Assembly: GCF_014851675.1 (NCBI RefSeq)
Contig: NZ_JACVAE010000002.1
Coordinates: forward strand, 1-64,000
Source: Rhizobium sp. ARZ01
GTDB taxonomy: Bacteria > Pseudomonadota > Alphaproteobacteria > Rhizobiales > Rhizobiaceae
Direction of reading: 5' to 3'
DNA length: 64,000 nt
A program made the position numbers and the translations under genes. Below, one piece after another: positions 24,624 through 33,103 of this stretch (positions are counted from its first letter, which is position 1; each line of letters starts with the position of its first letter). Under the pieces are notes generated by a model that saw only the letters and a program-made list of their open reading frames with translations, was not told the origin of the DNA and did no database searches.

Positions 24624-25031
24624 ATGACCGTCACAGTGAATATTCTGCTTGTTGACGACGATCCCGCCGAAAACGTGATCATGCGGGCACTGATGCGCAA
24701 GGTGGCCAACGTCGCGATCAAGTTGCACTATGTTGAAACCGTCGAAGCCGCCCTCGAGTTCATCCGCAGCGGCGAACCACGGCTCGACATGATCCTTATG
24801 GACAACCGCCTTCACCCGCAGGCCGATTTTCGGGAGACGGTGCCCGAACTGCGCCAGAACGGCTACATCGGGCCGATCGGCGTGATCTCTTCCTCGATCT
24901 CGGACGCCTATTTCCAGACGATCGACGACTACGGTGTCGACTTCCGCATAGACAAGACCGAGTTGGATCCAACCGCAATCGGCTTCATCATTCAGGAATT
25001 CATCGACAGGGATACAGGAACAGGCAGATAG
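24624..25031 (+). CDS. single-domain response regulator
   Basis: A 135-residue receiver-only protein. The acidic pocket is VDDDPAE (about residues 10-16), the phospho-acceptor Asp is in ILMDNRL (about residue 55), a Ser-rich ISSSIS stands in the Thr/Ser position, and the conserved Lys is in RIDKTEL. Without an output domain it probably relays phosphate or binds a kinase or effector. The start at 24624 matches the beginning of the receiver fold; no good ribosome-binding site is visible. Confidence 0.85.
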   Translation: MTVTVNILLVDDDPAENVIMRALMRKVANVAIKLHYVETVEAALEFIRSGEPRLDMILMDNRLHPQADFRETVPELRQNGYIGPIGVISSSISDAYFQTIDDYGVDFRIDKTELDPTAIGFIIQEFIDRDTGTGR

Positions 25032-25170
25032 CCGGCCTTACGGCGTTTGCAAAGGCGCCCGCGATTGTGGCTATAGAAAGGATTCGACGTCTCGCAGCAC
25101 CCCGCGTCTACCCGCAAGAACGCTACCCCGGCATTCTAGACAAAGCGGCAGGTTTCCGGCACTGATCGGT

Positions 25171-25635
25171 TCAGGCCGCCGGTTGGCGTTGGCCGCGCGC
25201 CTCGTCGATCCCAAGCAAGAAGCTGATCTGCGGGCGGGCCTTGACGAGATCGTCGATCGTGTACTGCTGAAGGACCTCGAAAAAGGCGTTGAGTGCCTTG
25301 CGCAAGGCTGCATTGAGGCCACAGCTGTCCACGAGCGGACATTCGATTTCCCCCGCCTCGAAGCACTCTGCCATCGAAAAGGAATCTTCGGTCACACGCA
25401 CGACATCGAAGAGCGTGATGTCGGAAGCGGGCTTAGGAAGCCGCACGCCGCCATTGCGACCACGCACCGTCTCGACAAGGCCTGCACGCGTCAGAGGCTG
25501 CAGGATCTTGAAAAGAAAGAGTTCCGACACCCCGTAGGCCTTGGCAATTTCCGGGACACGGCTCAGCTTCTCACCGTTTGCCGCACAGTACATCAACAGC
25601 CGCACGGCATAGTTCGTCTGTTTCGTCAGGCGCAT
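25171..25635 (-). CDS. rirA: rhizobial iron regulator RirA
   Basis: A 154-residue Rrf2-family repressor. It has a winged helix in residues 1-60 and three Fe-S cysteines C91, C99 and C105, the ligand set of RirA. With an Fe-S cluster, RirA represses iron-uptake genes in rhizobia. Divergent fbpA lies 168 bp away. An Irr-type palindrome 50 bp upstream of its ATG suggests that the haem-responsive regulator Irr controls rirA. Confidence 0.95.
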   Translation of the reverse strand: MRLTKQTNYAVRLLMYCAANGEKLSRVPEIAKAYGVSELFLFKILQPLTRAGLVETVRGRNGGVRLPKPASDITLFDVVRVTEDSFSMAECFEAGEIECPLVDSCGLNAALRKALNAFFEVLQQYTIDDLVKARPQISFLLGIDEARGQRQPAA

Positions 25636-25684
25636 CTCTGGCTCCGAATCCGATCTGGTGGCCTACATATAGGCCGGATCAAAG

Positions 25685-25701
25685 TTTGGAACAATTCCAA
25701 A
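25685..25701. promoter_or_regulatory. candidate Irr box (iron control element) upstream of rirA
   Basis: TTTGGAACAATTCCAAA is a perfect 7-bp-arm palindrome and fits the Irr/ICE pattern TTTRGAAYNRTTCYAAA at every specified position. It lies 50 bp upstream of rirA and 103 bp upstream of fbpA. Confidence 0.65.
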
Positions 25702-25718
25702 AAGCGGAAAATCACATT

Positions 25719-25736
25719 CATGTTATATGCAACATG
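25719..25736. promoter_or_regulatory. inverted repeat in the rirA-fbpA intergenic region
   Basis: CATGTT-N6-AACATG lies between the Irr-type box and a TTGACT promoter-like hexamer that begins at 25742, in the right place to regulate fbpA. It does not match a site I can name. Confidence 0.3.
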
Positions 25737-25803
25737 CCAGTTGACTGTCCGAAAAGCTGCCTTAAAAGATGAGCCGCAGAGTTAAGAATAAGGAGGCAAA
25801 CCC

Positions 25804-26838
25804 TTGGCCCATCTCAAAAAGCTCGCACTCGCATTGTCGCTTGCCGCAAGCACCGCAGTTCCCGCACTGGCGGACGGCGAGGTCAACATCTATTCCTATC
25901 GCCAGCCAGACCTGATCCAGCCGCTTCTCGATCGCTTCAAGGCCGAGACCGGCATCGCGACCAATGTCCTGTTTCTTGACAAGGGCCTCGTCGAGCGCAT
26001 CCAGGCAGAAGGCGAGAACTCCCCCGCCGACGTCATCCTGACCGTCGACATCAGCCGCCTCACGGAAGCCAAGGACGCCGGCATCACCCAGCCGATCAAG
26101 AGCACAGTGGTCGACACCGACATCCCTGCGCAGTATCGCGATCCGGACGGAGCATGGGTTGGGCTCACCACACGTGGGCGCGTTGTGTATGCCTCGAAGG
26201 ATCGGGTCGCCCAGAACGACATCACCTACGAGGAACTGGCTGACCCGAAGTGGAAGGGCAAGATCTGCACCCGCGACGGCCAGCACTCCTACAACATCGG
26301 CCTCTTCGCCTCGATGATCGCCCACCATGGCGAGGCCGAGACCGAAAAGTGGCTGACTGGCCTGAAAAACAACCTCGCCCGCAAGCCCGATGGCGGCGAC
26401 CGTGATCAGGCAAAGGCGATCTTCGCCGGCGAATGCGACCTGGCGCTCGGCAACTCCTACTATGTCGGCCTGATGCTGACGAACGAGAAGGAGCCGGCAC
26501 AGAAGGAATGGGCCAACTCGATCAAGGTGCTGTTCCCGAATGCCGCGGACCGCGGCACGCACGTCAACGTTTCCGGCGTGGCAATGGCCAAGCATGCGCC
26601 GAACAAGGACAACGCCCAGAAGCTGATCGACTTCCTGGCTTCCGGCGAAGCCCAGGAAATCTATGCCGAGCAGGTATTCGAATATCCTGTTATGCCGGGC
26701 AAGGAGCCCTCCGACGTCGTGAAGTCATTCGGCTCGATCAAGCCGGACGCGCTTCCGCTCGCCGACATCGCCGCCAACCGCAAGAAGGCCTCCGAGCTGG
26801 TCGACAAGGTCGGCTATAACGACGGACCGACGAACTGA
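25804..26838 (+). CDS. fbpA: iron(III) ABC transporter substrate-binding protein FbpA
   Basis: A 344-residue periplasmic ferric-ion binder with signal peptide (cleavage expected after ALA near residue 23) and mature start DGEVNIYSYRQPDLI. The paired tyrosines in GNSYYVGLM are the usual Fe(III) ligands of the FbpA/FutA group. It starts with TTG, supported by AAGGAGG seven bases upstream. It is transcribed alone and ends in two terminators. The nearest Fbp-type permease is 17 kb away at 44244, and no dedicated ATPase is in the window. Confidence 0.93.
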   Translation: MAHLKKLALALSLAASTAVPALADGEVNIYSYRQPDLIQPLLDRFKAETGIATNVLFLDKGLVERIQAEGENSPADVILTVDISRLTEAKDAGITQPIKSTVVDTDIPAQYRDPDGAWVGLTTRGRVVYASKDRVAQNDITYEELADPKWKGKICTRDGQHSYNIGLFASMIAHHGEAETEKWLTGLKNNLARKPDGGDRDQAKAIFAGECDLALGNSYYVGLMLTNEKEPAQKEWANSIKVLFPNAADRGTHVNVSGVAMAKHAPNKDNAQKLIDFLASGEAQEIYAEQVFEYPVMPGKEPSDVVKSFGSIKPDALPLADIAANRKKASELVDKVGYNDGPTN

Positions 26839-26902
26839 TCCGCGCTCGGCTTCGCGCCATCGCAGCGCGAGCCTGTAGGTAGTTGCTTACCCAATTACCA
26901 AC

Positions 26903-26929
26903 CCCGCCAGATGCTGGCGGGTTTTCTTT
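26903..26929 (+). terminator. terminator of fbpA
   Basis: CCCGCCAG/CTGGCGGG stem (26903-26910 with 26914-26921), 3-base loop, then TTTTCTTTG. Confidence 0.85.
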
Positions 26930-26972
26930 GTGACCATGCAGCTCCCGCCCCGGCGGAAAGTTCGGCATAACG

Positions 26973-27007
26973 AAAAAGGGCCCCTTGCGGGGCCCTTTCT
27001 AATTTTT
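26973..27007. terminator. bidirectional terminator between fbpA and mmsA
   Basis: A GC-rich stem GGGCCCC/GGGGCCC extended by A/T pairs (arms 26975-26984 and 26989-26998), with a TTGC loop. On the minus strand TTTTT follows directly (serving mmsA), and on the plus strand a T-rich tail reaches 27007. Confidence 0.8.
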
Positions 27008-27017
27008 TCTGAGCCGA

Positions 27018-28514
27018 TCACTTCATCGTCGGGATGACAAACTCGGCGCCGTCCTTGATGCCCGACGGCCAGCGGCTCGTGACCGTCTTGGTGCGGGTCC
27101 AGAACTTAAACGAATCCGTGCCGTGCTGGTTGAGATCGCCGAAGGAGGACGCCTTCCAGCCGCCGAAGGAGTGGTAGGCCAGCGGAACCGGGATCGGCAC
27201 GTTGATGCCGACCATGCCGATGTTGATGCGCGAGGTGAAGTCGCGGGCCGCATCACCGTCGCGGGTGTAGATCGCAACACCGTTGCCGTATTCGTGCTTC
27301 ATCGGAAGAGCGAGCGCTTCCTCGTAGTTCTTGGCGCGGACAACTGACAACACCGGCCCGAAGATTTCGGTCTTGTAGATGTCCATGTCCGGCGTGACGT
27401 GGTCGAACAGGCAGCCACCGACGAAATAGCCGTCCTCGTAGCCCTGGAGCTTGAAGTTCCGACCATCGACCAGCAGCTTGGCGCCCTGCTCGACGCCGCT
27501 GTCGATCAGCCCCTTGATGCGTGCCTGGGCTTCCTTGGTGACAACAGGCCCGAGATCGGCCTTCTCGTCGGAATACGGGCCGATGCGCAGGCTCTCGACC
27601 ATCGGCACGAGCTTGTCGATCAGGCGGTTGGCGGTGTCCTCGCCGACCGGGACGGCCACCGAGATCGCCATGCAGCGCTCGCCGGCGGAGCCGTAACCGG
27701 CGCCGATCAGGGCGTTGGCGGCCTGGTCGAGGTCGGCGTCGGGCATGATGATCATGTGGTTCTTTGCGCCGCCGAAGCACTGGGCGCGCTTGCCGTTCAT
27801 CGCCGCGGTGCCATAGACATAGCGGGCGATCGGCGTGGAGCCGACGAAGGAAACGGCACCGATATCCGGATGCGTCAGGATCGCGTCAACCGCGCCCTTG
27901 TCGCCGTTGACGACGTTGAGGACGCCCGCCGGCAAACCGGCCTCGATCATTAGCTCAGCGAGGCGGATAGGCAGGGAGGGATCACGCTCGGACGGCTTCA
28001 GAATGAAGGCGTTACCGCAGGCGATCGCAGGCGCAAACATCCACATCGGAATCATGCCAGGGAAGTTGAACGGCGTGATGCCCGCACCGATGCCGACCGG
28101 CTGGCGGATCGAATACATGTCGATGTTCGGGCCGGCGCCTTCGGTGAATTCGCTCTTGGAGAGATGCGGAACGCCGATGACGAACTCGCAAACCTCAAGG
28201 CCGCGAATGATGTCGCCCTTGGAATCCTCGATCGTCTTGCCATGCTCCTTGGAGAGCATCTCGGCCAGTTCGTTCATGTTGTCGTTCAGAAGCTGAACGA
28301 ACTTCATGAAGACGCGGGCGCGGCGCTGCGGGTTGGTCGCTGCCCAGGCGGGCTGGGCAGCCTTGGCGACTTCGACGGCGGCGGCGAGTTCGGCTTCGCT
28401 TGCGAGCGCCACCTTGGCCTGCACTTCGCCGGTTGCGGGATTGTAGACGTCGGCCGTGCGGCCGCTCTTGCCGGCCACGTGCTTGCCGCCGATGAAATGT
28501 CCGATCTCACGCAT
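27018..28514 (-). CDS. mmsA: methylmalonate-semialdehyde dehydrogenase (CoA-acylating)
   Basis: A 498-residue aldehyde dehydrogenase converting methylmalonate or malonate semialdehyde with CoA and NAD to propionyl- or acetyl-CoA, in valine and inositol catabolism (MmsA/IolA). Diagnostic are TPFNFPGMIPMWMFAPA, GGAKNH (about 248-253) and catalytic C281 in SAGERCMAIS. TGGAGGA lies six bases before ATG 28514. A LysR-type gene is divergent. Inositol genes are not nearby, so which pathway it serves is open. Confidence 0.94.
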   Translation of the reverse strand: MREIGHFIGGKHVAGKSGRTADVYNPATGEVQAKVALASEAELAAAVEVAKAAQPAWAATNPQRRARVFMKFVQLLNDNMNELAEMLSKEHGKTIEDSKGDIIRGLEVCEFVIGVPHLSKSEFTEGAGPNIDMYSIRQPVGIGAGITPFNFPGMIPMWMFAPAIACGNAFILKPSERDPSLPIRLAELMIEAGLPAGVLNVVNGDKGAVDAILTHPDIGAVSFVGSTPIARYVYGTAAMNGKRAQCFGGAKNHMIIMPDADLDQAANALIGAGYGSAGERCMAISVAVPVGEDTANRLIDKLVPMVESLRIGPYSDEKADLGPVVTKEAQARIKGLIDSGVEQGAKLLVDGRNFKLQGYEDGYFVGGCLFDHVTPDMDIYKTEIFGPVLSVVRAKNYEEALALPMKHEYGNGVAIYTRDGDAARDFTSRINIGMVGINVPIPVPLAYHSFGGWKASSFGDLNQHGTDSFKFWTRTKTVTSRWPSGIKDGAEFVIPTMK

Positions 28515-28634
28515 GGGGTATCCTCCAGATGTTATGTCAGACATGATCGCACTACAATTTGCTCAACTCAATCGTCTGATGTAAGCAACCGTTGTGCAGA
28601 AATTATAGCCCATCAGCCCATCGAAGGCGAAGAA

Positions 28635-29516
28635 ATGAACTGGGACGACGTTCGCATGTTTCTCGCCGTCGCACGAACCGGGCAGCTGCTGGCGGCCTCG
28701 CGCCGGCTCGGGGTGAATCATGCCACGCTCAGCCGACGCGTCAGTGCGCTGGAACAGGAGATGAAGACGCGCCTTCTGGTGCGGCGAACCAACGGCTGCG
28801 ACCTGACGGCCGAGGGCGAAGTTTTTCTGCACGCGGCCGAACGAATGGAGACGGAGATGCTGGCGGCGCAGGCGAAGATCGGCCGGATTGACGCAGCGGT
28901 GGCTGGCACCGTGCGGATCGGCGCGCCGGACGGCTTTGGCGTCTCCTTCCTCGCCCCGCGCCTCGGCCGGCTGACGGCGCGCCATCCCGAACTGAAGATC
29001 CAACTCGTGCCCGTGCCGCGCTCCTTTTCCCTCTCCCAGCGCGAGGCCGATATCGCCATAACGCTGGAGCGCCCGGAACAGGGCCGCCTGGTCTCCTCCA
29101 AGCTGACCGACTACACGCTTGGCCTCTATGCCAGCCGGGCCTATCTCGCCGCCCACGGCGAGCCGCAGGACGTCGAGTCCCTCAAGCATCATCGGCGCAT
29201 CGGCTACGTGGAGGACCTCCTCTTCACCGCCTCGCTCGATTTTACCGGCGAGGTGATGCGCAGCTGGAATGCCTCGTTCGAGATTTCCAGCGCCACGGGG
29301 CAGACGGAAGCCGTCCGCTCCGGGGCCGGCGTCGGCATCCTGCACAACTACATCGCGCGGCTCGACCCGGAGCTGGTACGCATCCTGCCGGAAACGACGA
29401 TCCGCCGCGCCTACTGGACCACCTATCACGAAAGCGCCCGCGACCTCGCCCGCGTCCGCACCGTCACCGCCTTCGTGCAGGAACTGGTGGAGCAGGAGCA
29501 GGGCATCTTTCTCTGA
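28635..29516 (+). CDS. LysR-family transcriptional regulator
   Basis: A 293-residue LysR-type regulator. It has an N-terminal winged helix (residues 1-60, LLAASRRLGVNHATLSRRVSAL), a linker helix and a substrate-binding co-inducer domain from about residue 88. Its layout (start NWDDVRMFLAVARTG) is that of short LysR regulators found beside semialdehyde dehydrogenase genes. It is divergent from mmsA with 120 bp between starts, so mmsA is the likely target. Confidence 0.9.
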   Translation: MNWDDVRMFLAVARTGQLLAASRRLGVNHATLSRRVSALEQEMKTRLLVRRTNGCDLTAEGEVFLHAAERMETEMLAAQAKIGRIDAAVAGTVRIGAPDGFGVSFLAPRLGRLTARHPELKIQLVPVPRSFSLSQREADIAITLERPEQGRLVSSKLTDYTLGLYASRAYLAAHGEPQDVESLKHHRRIGYVEDLLFTASLDFTGEVMRSWNASFEISSATGQTEAVRSGAGVGILHNYIARLDPELVRILPETTIRRAYWTTYHESARDLARVRTVTAFVQELVEQEQGIFL

Positions 29517-29652
29517 GAAACGGGCAGATGCACGTGTTGCTCTGATGGGCGCGGCGGTGATGCCGATCGCTGAACCAATGGCGAACGTGACATCGTCTTC
29601 CATGCTATGTTGACTAAAAGAGGCCACGACCATCGGCGAGGAGGGCGGAGCC

Positions 29653-30585
29653 ATGCGTGAGATCCTGGGAAGTTATCGCGTTGCGGTGGAGACCGCGGCA
29701 ATCGTCGTGGTCCTCATCGGGGTCCGAGCCTTGCTTTGGGCCATCGGGGTCACCGGCATGTCGACCACTCCGCTGATCTCCAGCGTCATCAGTGGCGGCA
29801 TATTCGTCATGGGCCTTGTGCTTGCCGGCACACTGGTCGACTACCGCGACGCTGAGCGGGCGCCGACGGATGTCGCCGCCAGCCTCTATGCCTTGCTGCG
29901 GGAAACCGAGTCGATGAATCGGATCTGGGGAAAGCCGGATATGGTCGCAGCAAGGGCCCGCCTGATAGCGGTCGTCACGTCGCTGCGGGCCGACATCACC
30001 AGCGGCAACACCCGGGAATGCCAGGCGGCAATCGAGGACCTGTCGCAGACACTGGAAGAGCTTGAAGGGTCCGACGTTCCAGCGAACTATATCGTCAGGC
30101 TGCGGTCCGAGCAGGCCGCCCTGCGCAAGGCGGCGTTGCGGGTGTACCACATCCAACGCGAGGAATTCTTGCCGTCGGCCAAGGCGATGATCACGAGCGT
30201 CGTCGCCGTCATCATGTTGATCCTGCTGTTCACCGACATGGGTGGCCTCTTGGAGTCCCTGGTGACGGTCGGCTTCCTGGCCTTCTTCTTCATCTACCTG
30301 CTTCGGCTCCTCGGCGTCATCGACAAGCCGTTCAAGGCTGGTCACGAGCGCACGGACGATGATGTCAGCCTGTTCCTGCTGACGGAGTTCATGGTGCATG
30401 CGCAGGCGAAGGGCACTGACGCAATGCCACCAGAGGCCCTCGCGGCCAAGGTCGAAGAGCTTGAGGAGCGGATGGCGGACGTGGAACAGGCTCACTCTGA
30501 AGGCGAGTTTGGAGACGCGGCAGTGGCCCTCGAAGAAGTTGCTAGTCCCGTCAAGAAGGACGGCGCGGGGCGAAAGGCGCGCTAA
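29653..30585 (+). CDS. hypothetical membrane protein, four spans
   Basis: I do not recognise this 310-residue protein with certainty. Two spans near residues 16-35 and 40-62 are followed by about 110 cytoplasmic residues, two spans near 178-198 and 200-225, and a charged C-terminal tail with a coiled-coil-like KVEELEERMADVEQ. This arrangement loosely resembles bestrophin-like or DUF4239-type proteins. A good AGGAGGG site precedes the ATG. It lies 185 bp upstream of the CYTH genes on the same strand and could be co-transcribed with them. Confidence 0.65.
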   Translation: MREILGSYRVAVETAAIVVVLIGVRALLWAIGVTGMSTTPLISSVISGGIFVMGLVLAGTLVDYRDAERAPTDVAASLYALLRETESMNRIWGKPDMVAARARLIAVVTSLRADITSGNTRECQAAIEDLSQTLEELEGSDVPANYIVRLRSEQAALRKAALRVYHIQREEFLPSAKAMITSVVAVIMLILLFTDMGGLLESLVTVGFLAFFFIYLLRLLGVIDKPFKAGHERTDDDVSLFLLTEFMVHAQAKGTDAMPPEALAAKVEELEERMADVEQAHSEGEFGDAAVALEEVASPVKKDGAGRKAR

Positions 30586-30770
30586 GCGGGGGACACCGTG
30601 CAGGCAAACGGCTCCTATGTCGCTTGCCCCATCCGCCGTCGTTCAACTTGAGCGCGGCTGCCGCGGGTGGTAACTTGCGATCATAATATCCCAGTGTGGT
30701 TCAATTCTGCATTCTGCGCCTTGGCTGCGGGCTTTGAGCATTGCTCGGCGGCTCGGAAAGGAGCTCGCGA

Positions 30771-31502
30771 ATGAACACGACGGCAACGGCCGCAATAGAC
30801 GCGGTCGAAATCAAGATTACGATCCGCCCCGACCAGGAGCTTCTCGCGGAACGCGCGATGGAGGTCAACGAGGATACGGCCGAGGTCCGACTCATCTACT
30901 TCTACGACACACTCGATCTGCAACTGTTCGATGCAGGTGTTGTTTTACGTGGCAGACTCGTCAAGGGCGACGACGATGATTCCACCGTCAAGATCCGCCC
31001 AGTCGACGCGGCGTCAATTTCGGACGATTGGCGGCAATTGGACGATTTCAAACTGGAAGCTGATTGGGTCGGCGACGGCGCCGTCTGCTCGGCGTCGCTT
31101 ACGGCCCCGCAGAAGCGCGACGAAATCGAGGAAGTTGCAAAAGGAAAACGCGCCATCGGCAAACTGTTCAATGGTGACCAGGAGCGCTTTCTCGGCGCGT
31201 TCCACAAGAACCCGGTGAAGTTCGGAGAGCTTCGCGTCCTCGGCCCAATTCGCGTGCTGCGCTGGAAACCCGAGCAAAAGACCTTTCCTCATGAACTGAC
31301 ACTTGAGGAATGGAGACTTCCCAACGGCGACGATCTGGTCGAGGTTTCGATCAAAGCACCGCCGGACGAAGCGGATCAGGCTCGGAAGGATTTCGACACG
31401 CATCTGAGGAAACTCGGGCTAGACCCGGAGGGCGCTCAAGAAACCAAGACCCGCGCCGCCCTGGAGTACTTCGCCAAGACTCTCAAGGAGACTGAGGCAT
31501 AG
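30771..31502 (+). CDS. CYTH-domain protein
   Basis: A 243-residue protein with a CYTH (triphosphate tunnel) pattern: an opening strand EIKITI, a FYDTLDLQLFDAGVVLRGRL segment (substrate-binding Arg/Lys strand), VKIRPVD, and later an EWRLP/EVSIK pair of acidic-basic strands. CYTH enzymes act on triphosphates or polyphosphate. The usual ExExK opening is degenerate here (E-I-K), so activity is uncertain. AAAGGAG precedes the ATG, and the CYTH-Ppx fusion gene starts 43 bp after its stop. Confidence 0.75.
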   Translation: MNTTATAAIDAVEIKITIRPDQELLAERAMEVNEDTAEVRLIYFYDTLDLQLFDAGVVLRGRLVKGDDDDSTVKIRPVDAASISDDWRQLDDFKLEADWVGDGAVCSASLTAPQKRDEIEEVAKGKRAIGKLFNGDQERFLGAFHKNPVKFGELRVLGPIRVLRWKPEQKTFPHELTLEEWRLPNGDDLVEVSIKAPPDEADQARKDFDTHLRKLGLDPEGAQETKTRAALEYFAKTLKETEA

Positions 31503-31545
31503 CGCTCGACCGCCCCATGAGGGCAAACCTGGAAGGACGTCCACC

Positions 31546-33039
31546 ATGGCCGCAATCGTTCCGCGATGGGAATGGCGCACGTTTGGCGCCCATTTCGGGA
31601 TTGCGGAGACCCGGTTCGCAGCGTTGACGCCGGGAGCAATACAAGAGAGCGACGAGTTGTACTTTCTCGGCGGATCCGGTGCGAACGTGAAAGTGCGCGA
31701 CGATCTCATGGATATCAAGGTCCTGCGGGAGGTGAACGCCGACGGTCTCGAGCGCTGGGAGCCGGTCATGAAGCAGCCGTTCCCGCTGCCGGCTGCCGAA
31801 GCGGCCAAGGTGTTCGAGTCGCTTGGCCTGGCGGCACCCCAGCTTGCCCGGGACGCATACAGCCTCGACGAGTTTGTCGCCGAGGTTGTCGTACCGAGCG
31901 GCGCGCTGCGCCCGGTCGGGGTCCACAAGCGCCGGGTGCGCTACACTGTCGGGGGGTGCACCTCGGAACTCACTGACGTCCAGTCGGAAGGCAGGTCTAC
32001 CCGCACCATCGCGATTGAAGGAGAAGACGCGGCCGCTGTCGTTGCGGCCGTCGAGTCGATCGGCCTCGGCGGTTACTTCAACACCAACTACGCACTGGGC
32101 CTGCAGGCGCTGCTCGAGGACACGCCGGAACGGTTCGCGGTGATCGACGTAGGCACGAATTCGGTCAAGCTGCATGTCGGCGAGCGCGACAGCACCGGGT
32201 CGTGGCGCACGATCGTCGATCGCGCCGAACTAACGCGTCTGGGCGAAGGTCTCGAGAAGAGCGGCGAGATCGCGCCTGAGGCTGCCGCGCGGACCGCCAG
32301 CGCGATTGAAGACATGAGCGACGAGGCGAAGCGCAACGGCGTGCGGGCGATCGCCGCCGTCGGCACGGCCGGCCTGCGGATCGCCCGCAACAGTGCAGCG
32401 GTCCTCGACATGATCCGGACCCGGACGGGGATTTCGATTGAGGTGATCCCGGGTGCAGACGAGGGCCGGTTGGCCTATCTTGCTGTGAAGGCGTGGCTGC
32501 GCATGCCGGAAGGCGCGCTGGCTGTCTTCGACACCGGCGGCGGCAGCACGCAGTTCACGTTCGGCCAGGGCTCACGCGTCGACGAGCAGTTCAGCGTCAA
32601 TGTCGGCGCCGTCCGCTACACGGAACGGTTCGGGCTGGCCGGCACGGTCGCCCCCGACGTGCTGCGCGACACGTTCGCCGCGATCACGGCCGATCTGTCA
32701 CGCATCGAGGGACGCCCGTCGCCGGACGTCCTGGTGGCAATGGGTGGCGCCATCACAAACATCGCAGCGGTGAAGCACAGTCTCGACCGGTACGACGCGG
32801 ATATCGTTCAGGGCACCGTGCTTGACCGGGCTGAAATCGACCGCCAGATCGAGATGTTTCGCTTGCGCAACGCGGAGGAGCGGCGGACGATCGTCGGCCT
32901 GCAGCCAAAGCGCGCGGACGTGATCTTGGCCGGCGCGTGCGTCGTCAGGACGGTGATGGACATGCTGGGGCAGAACTCGCTCACCGTCAGCGACCGCGGC
33001 CTCCGTCACGGTGTCCTGGTCGAGCGGTTCGGTGGCTGA
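31546..33039 (+). CDS. CYTH-Ppx/GppA fusion phosphatase
   Basis: This 497-residue protein joins two modules. Residues 1-185 resemble a CYTH tunnel domain (RWEWRTFG opening, MDIKVLREV, HKRRVRYTVGG basic strands). Residues 196-497 form a complete Ppx/GppA exopolyphosphatase/pppGpp phosphatase: VIDVGTNSVKLHV, the GADEGR catalytic-Glu motif (E306), DTGGGSTQ, VNVGAVRYTERF and VAMGGAITNIAAVKH. In the phosphate-2 loop Gln336 replaces the usual Glu of GGGSxE. The domains suggest polyphosphate or ppGpp hydrolysis with tunnel-domain binding; which substrate is not determinable. It is encoded right after a second CYTH gene. Confidence 0.85.
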   Translation: MAAIVPRWEWRTFGAHFGIAETRFAALTPGAIQESDELYFLGGSGANVKVRDDLMDIKVLREVNADGLERWEPVMKQPFPLPAAEAAKVFESLGLAAPQLARDAYSLDEFVAEVVVPSGALRPVGVHKRRVRYTVGGCTSELTDVQSEGRSTRTIAIEGEDAAAVVAAVESIGLGGYFNTNYALGLQALLEDTPERFAVIDVGTNSVKLHVGERDSTGSWRTIVDRAELTRLGEGLEKSGEIAPEAAARTASAIEDMSDEAKRNGVRAIAAVGTAGLRIARNSAAVLDMIRTRTGISIEVIPGADEGRLAYLAVKAWLRMPEGALAVFDTGGGSTQFTFGQGSRVDEQFSVNVGAVRYTERFGLAGTVAPDVLRDTFAAITADLSRIEGRPSPDVLVAMGGAITNIAAVKHSLDRYDADIVQGTVLDRAEIDRQIEMFRLRNAEERRTIVGLQPKRADVILAGACVVRTVMDMLGQNSLTVSDRGLRHGVLVERFGG

Positions 33040-33103
33040 TCGCACCGGCCGGCCGGCGACCACGCGTCGGCATCTGGCCTTCCGTGGGAAGTGCCTTCCT
33101 CCA

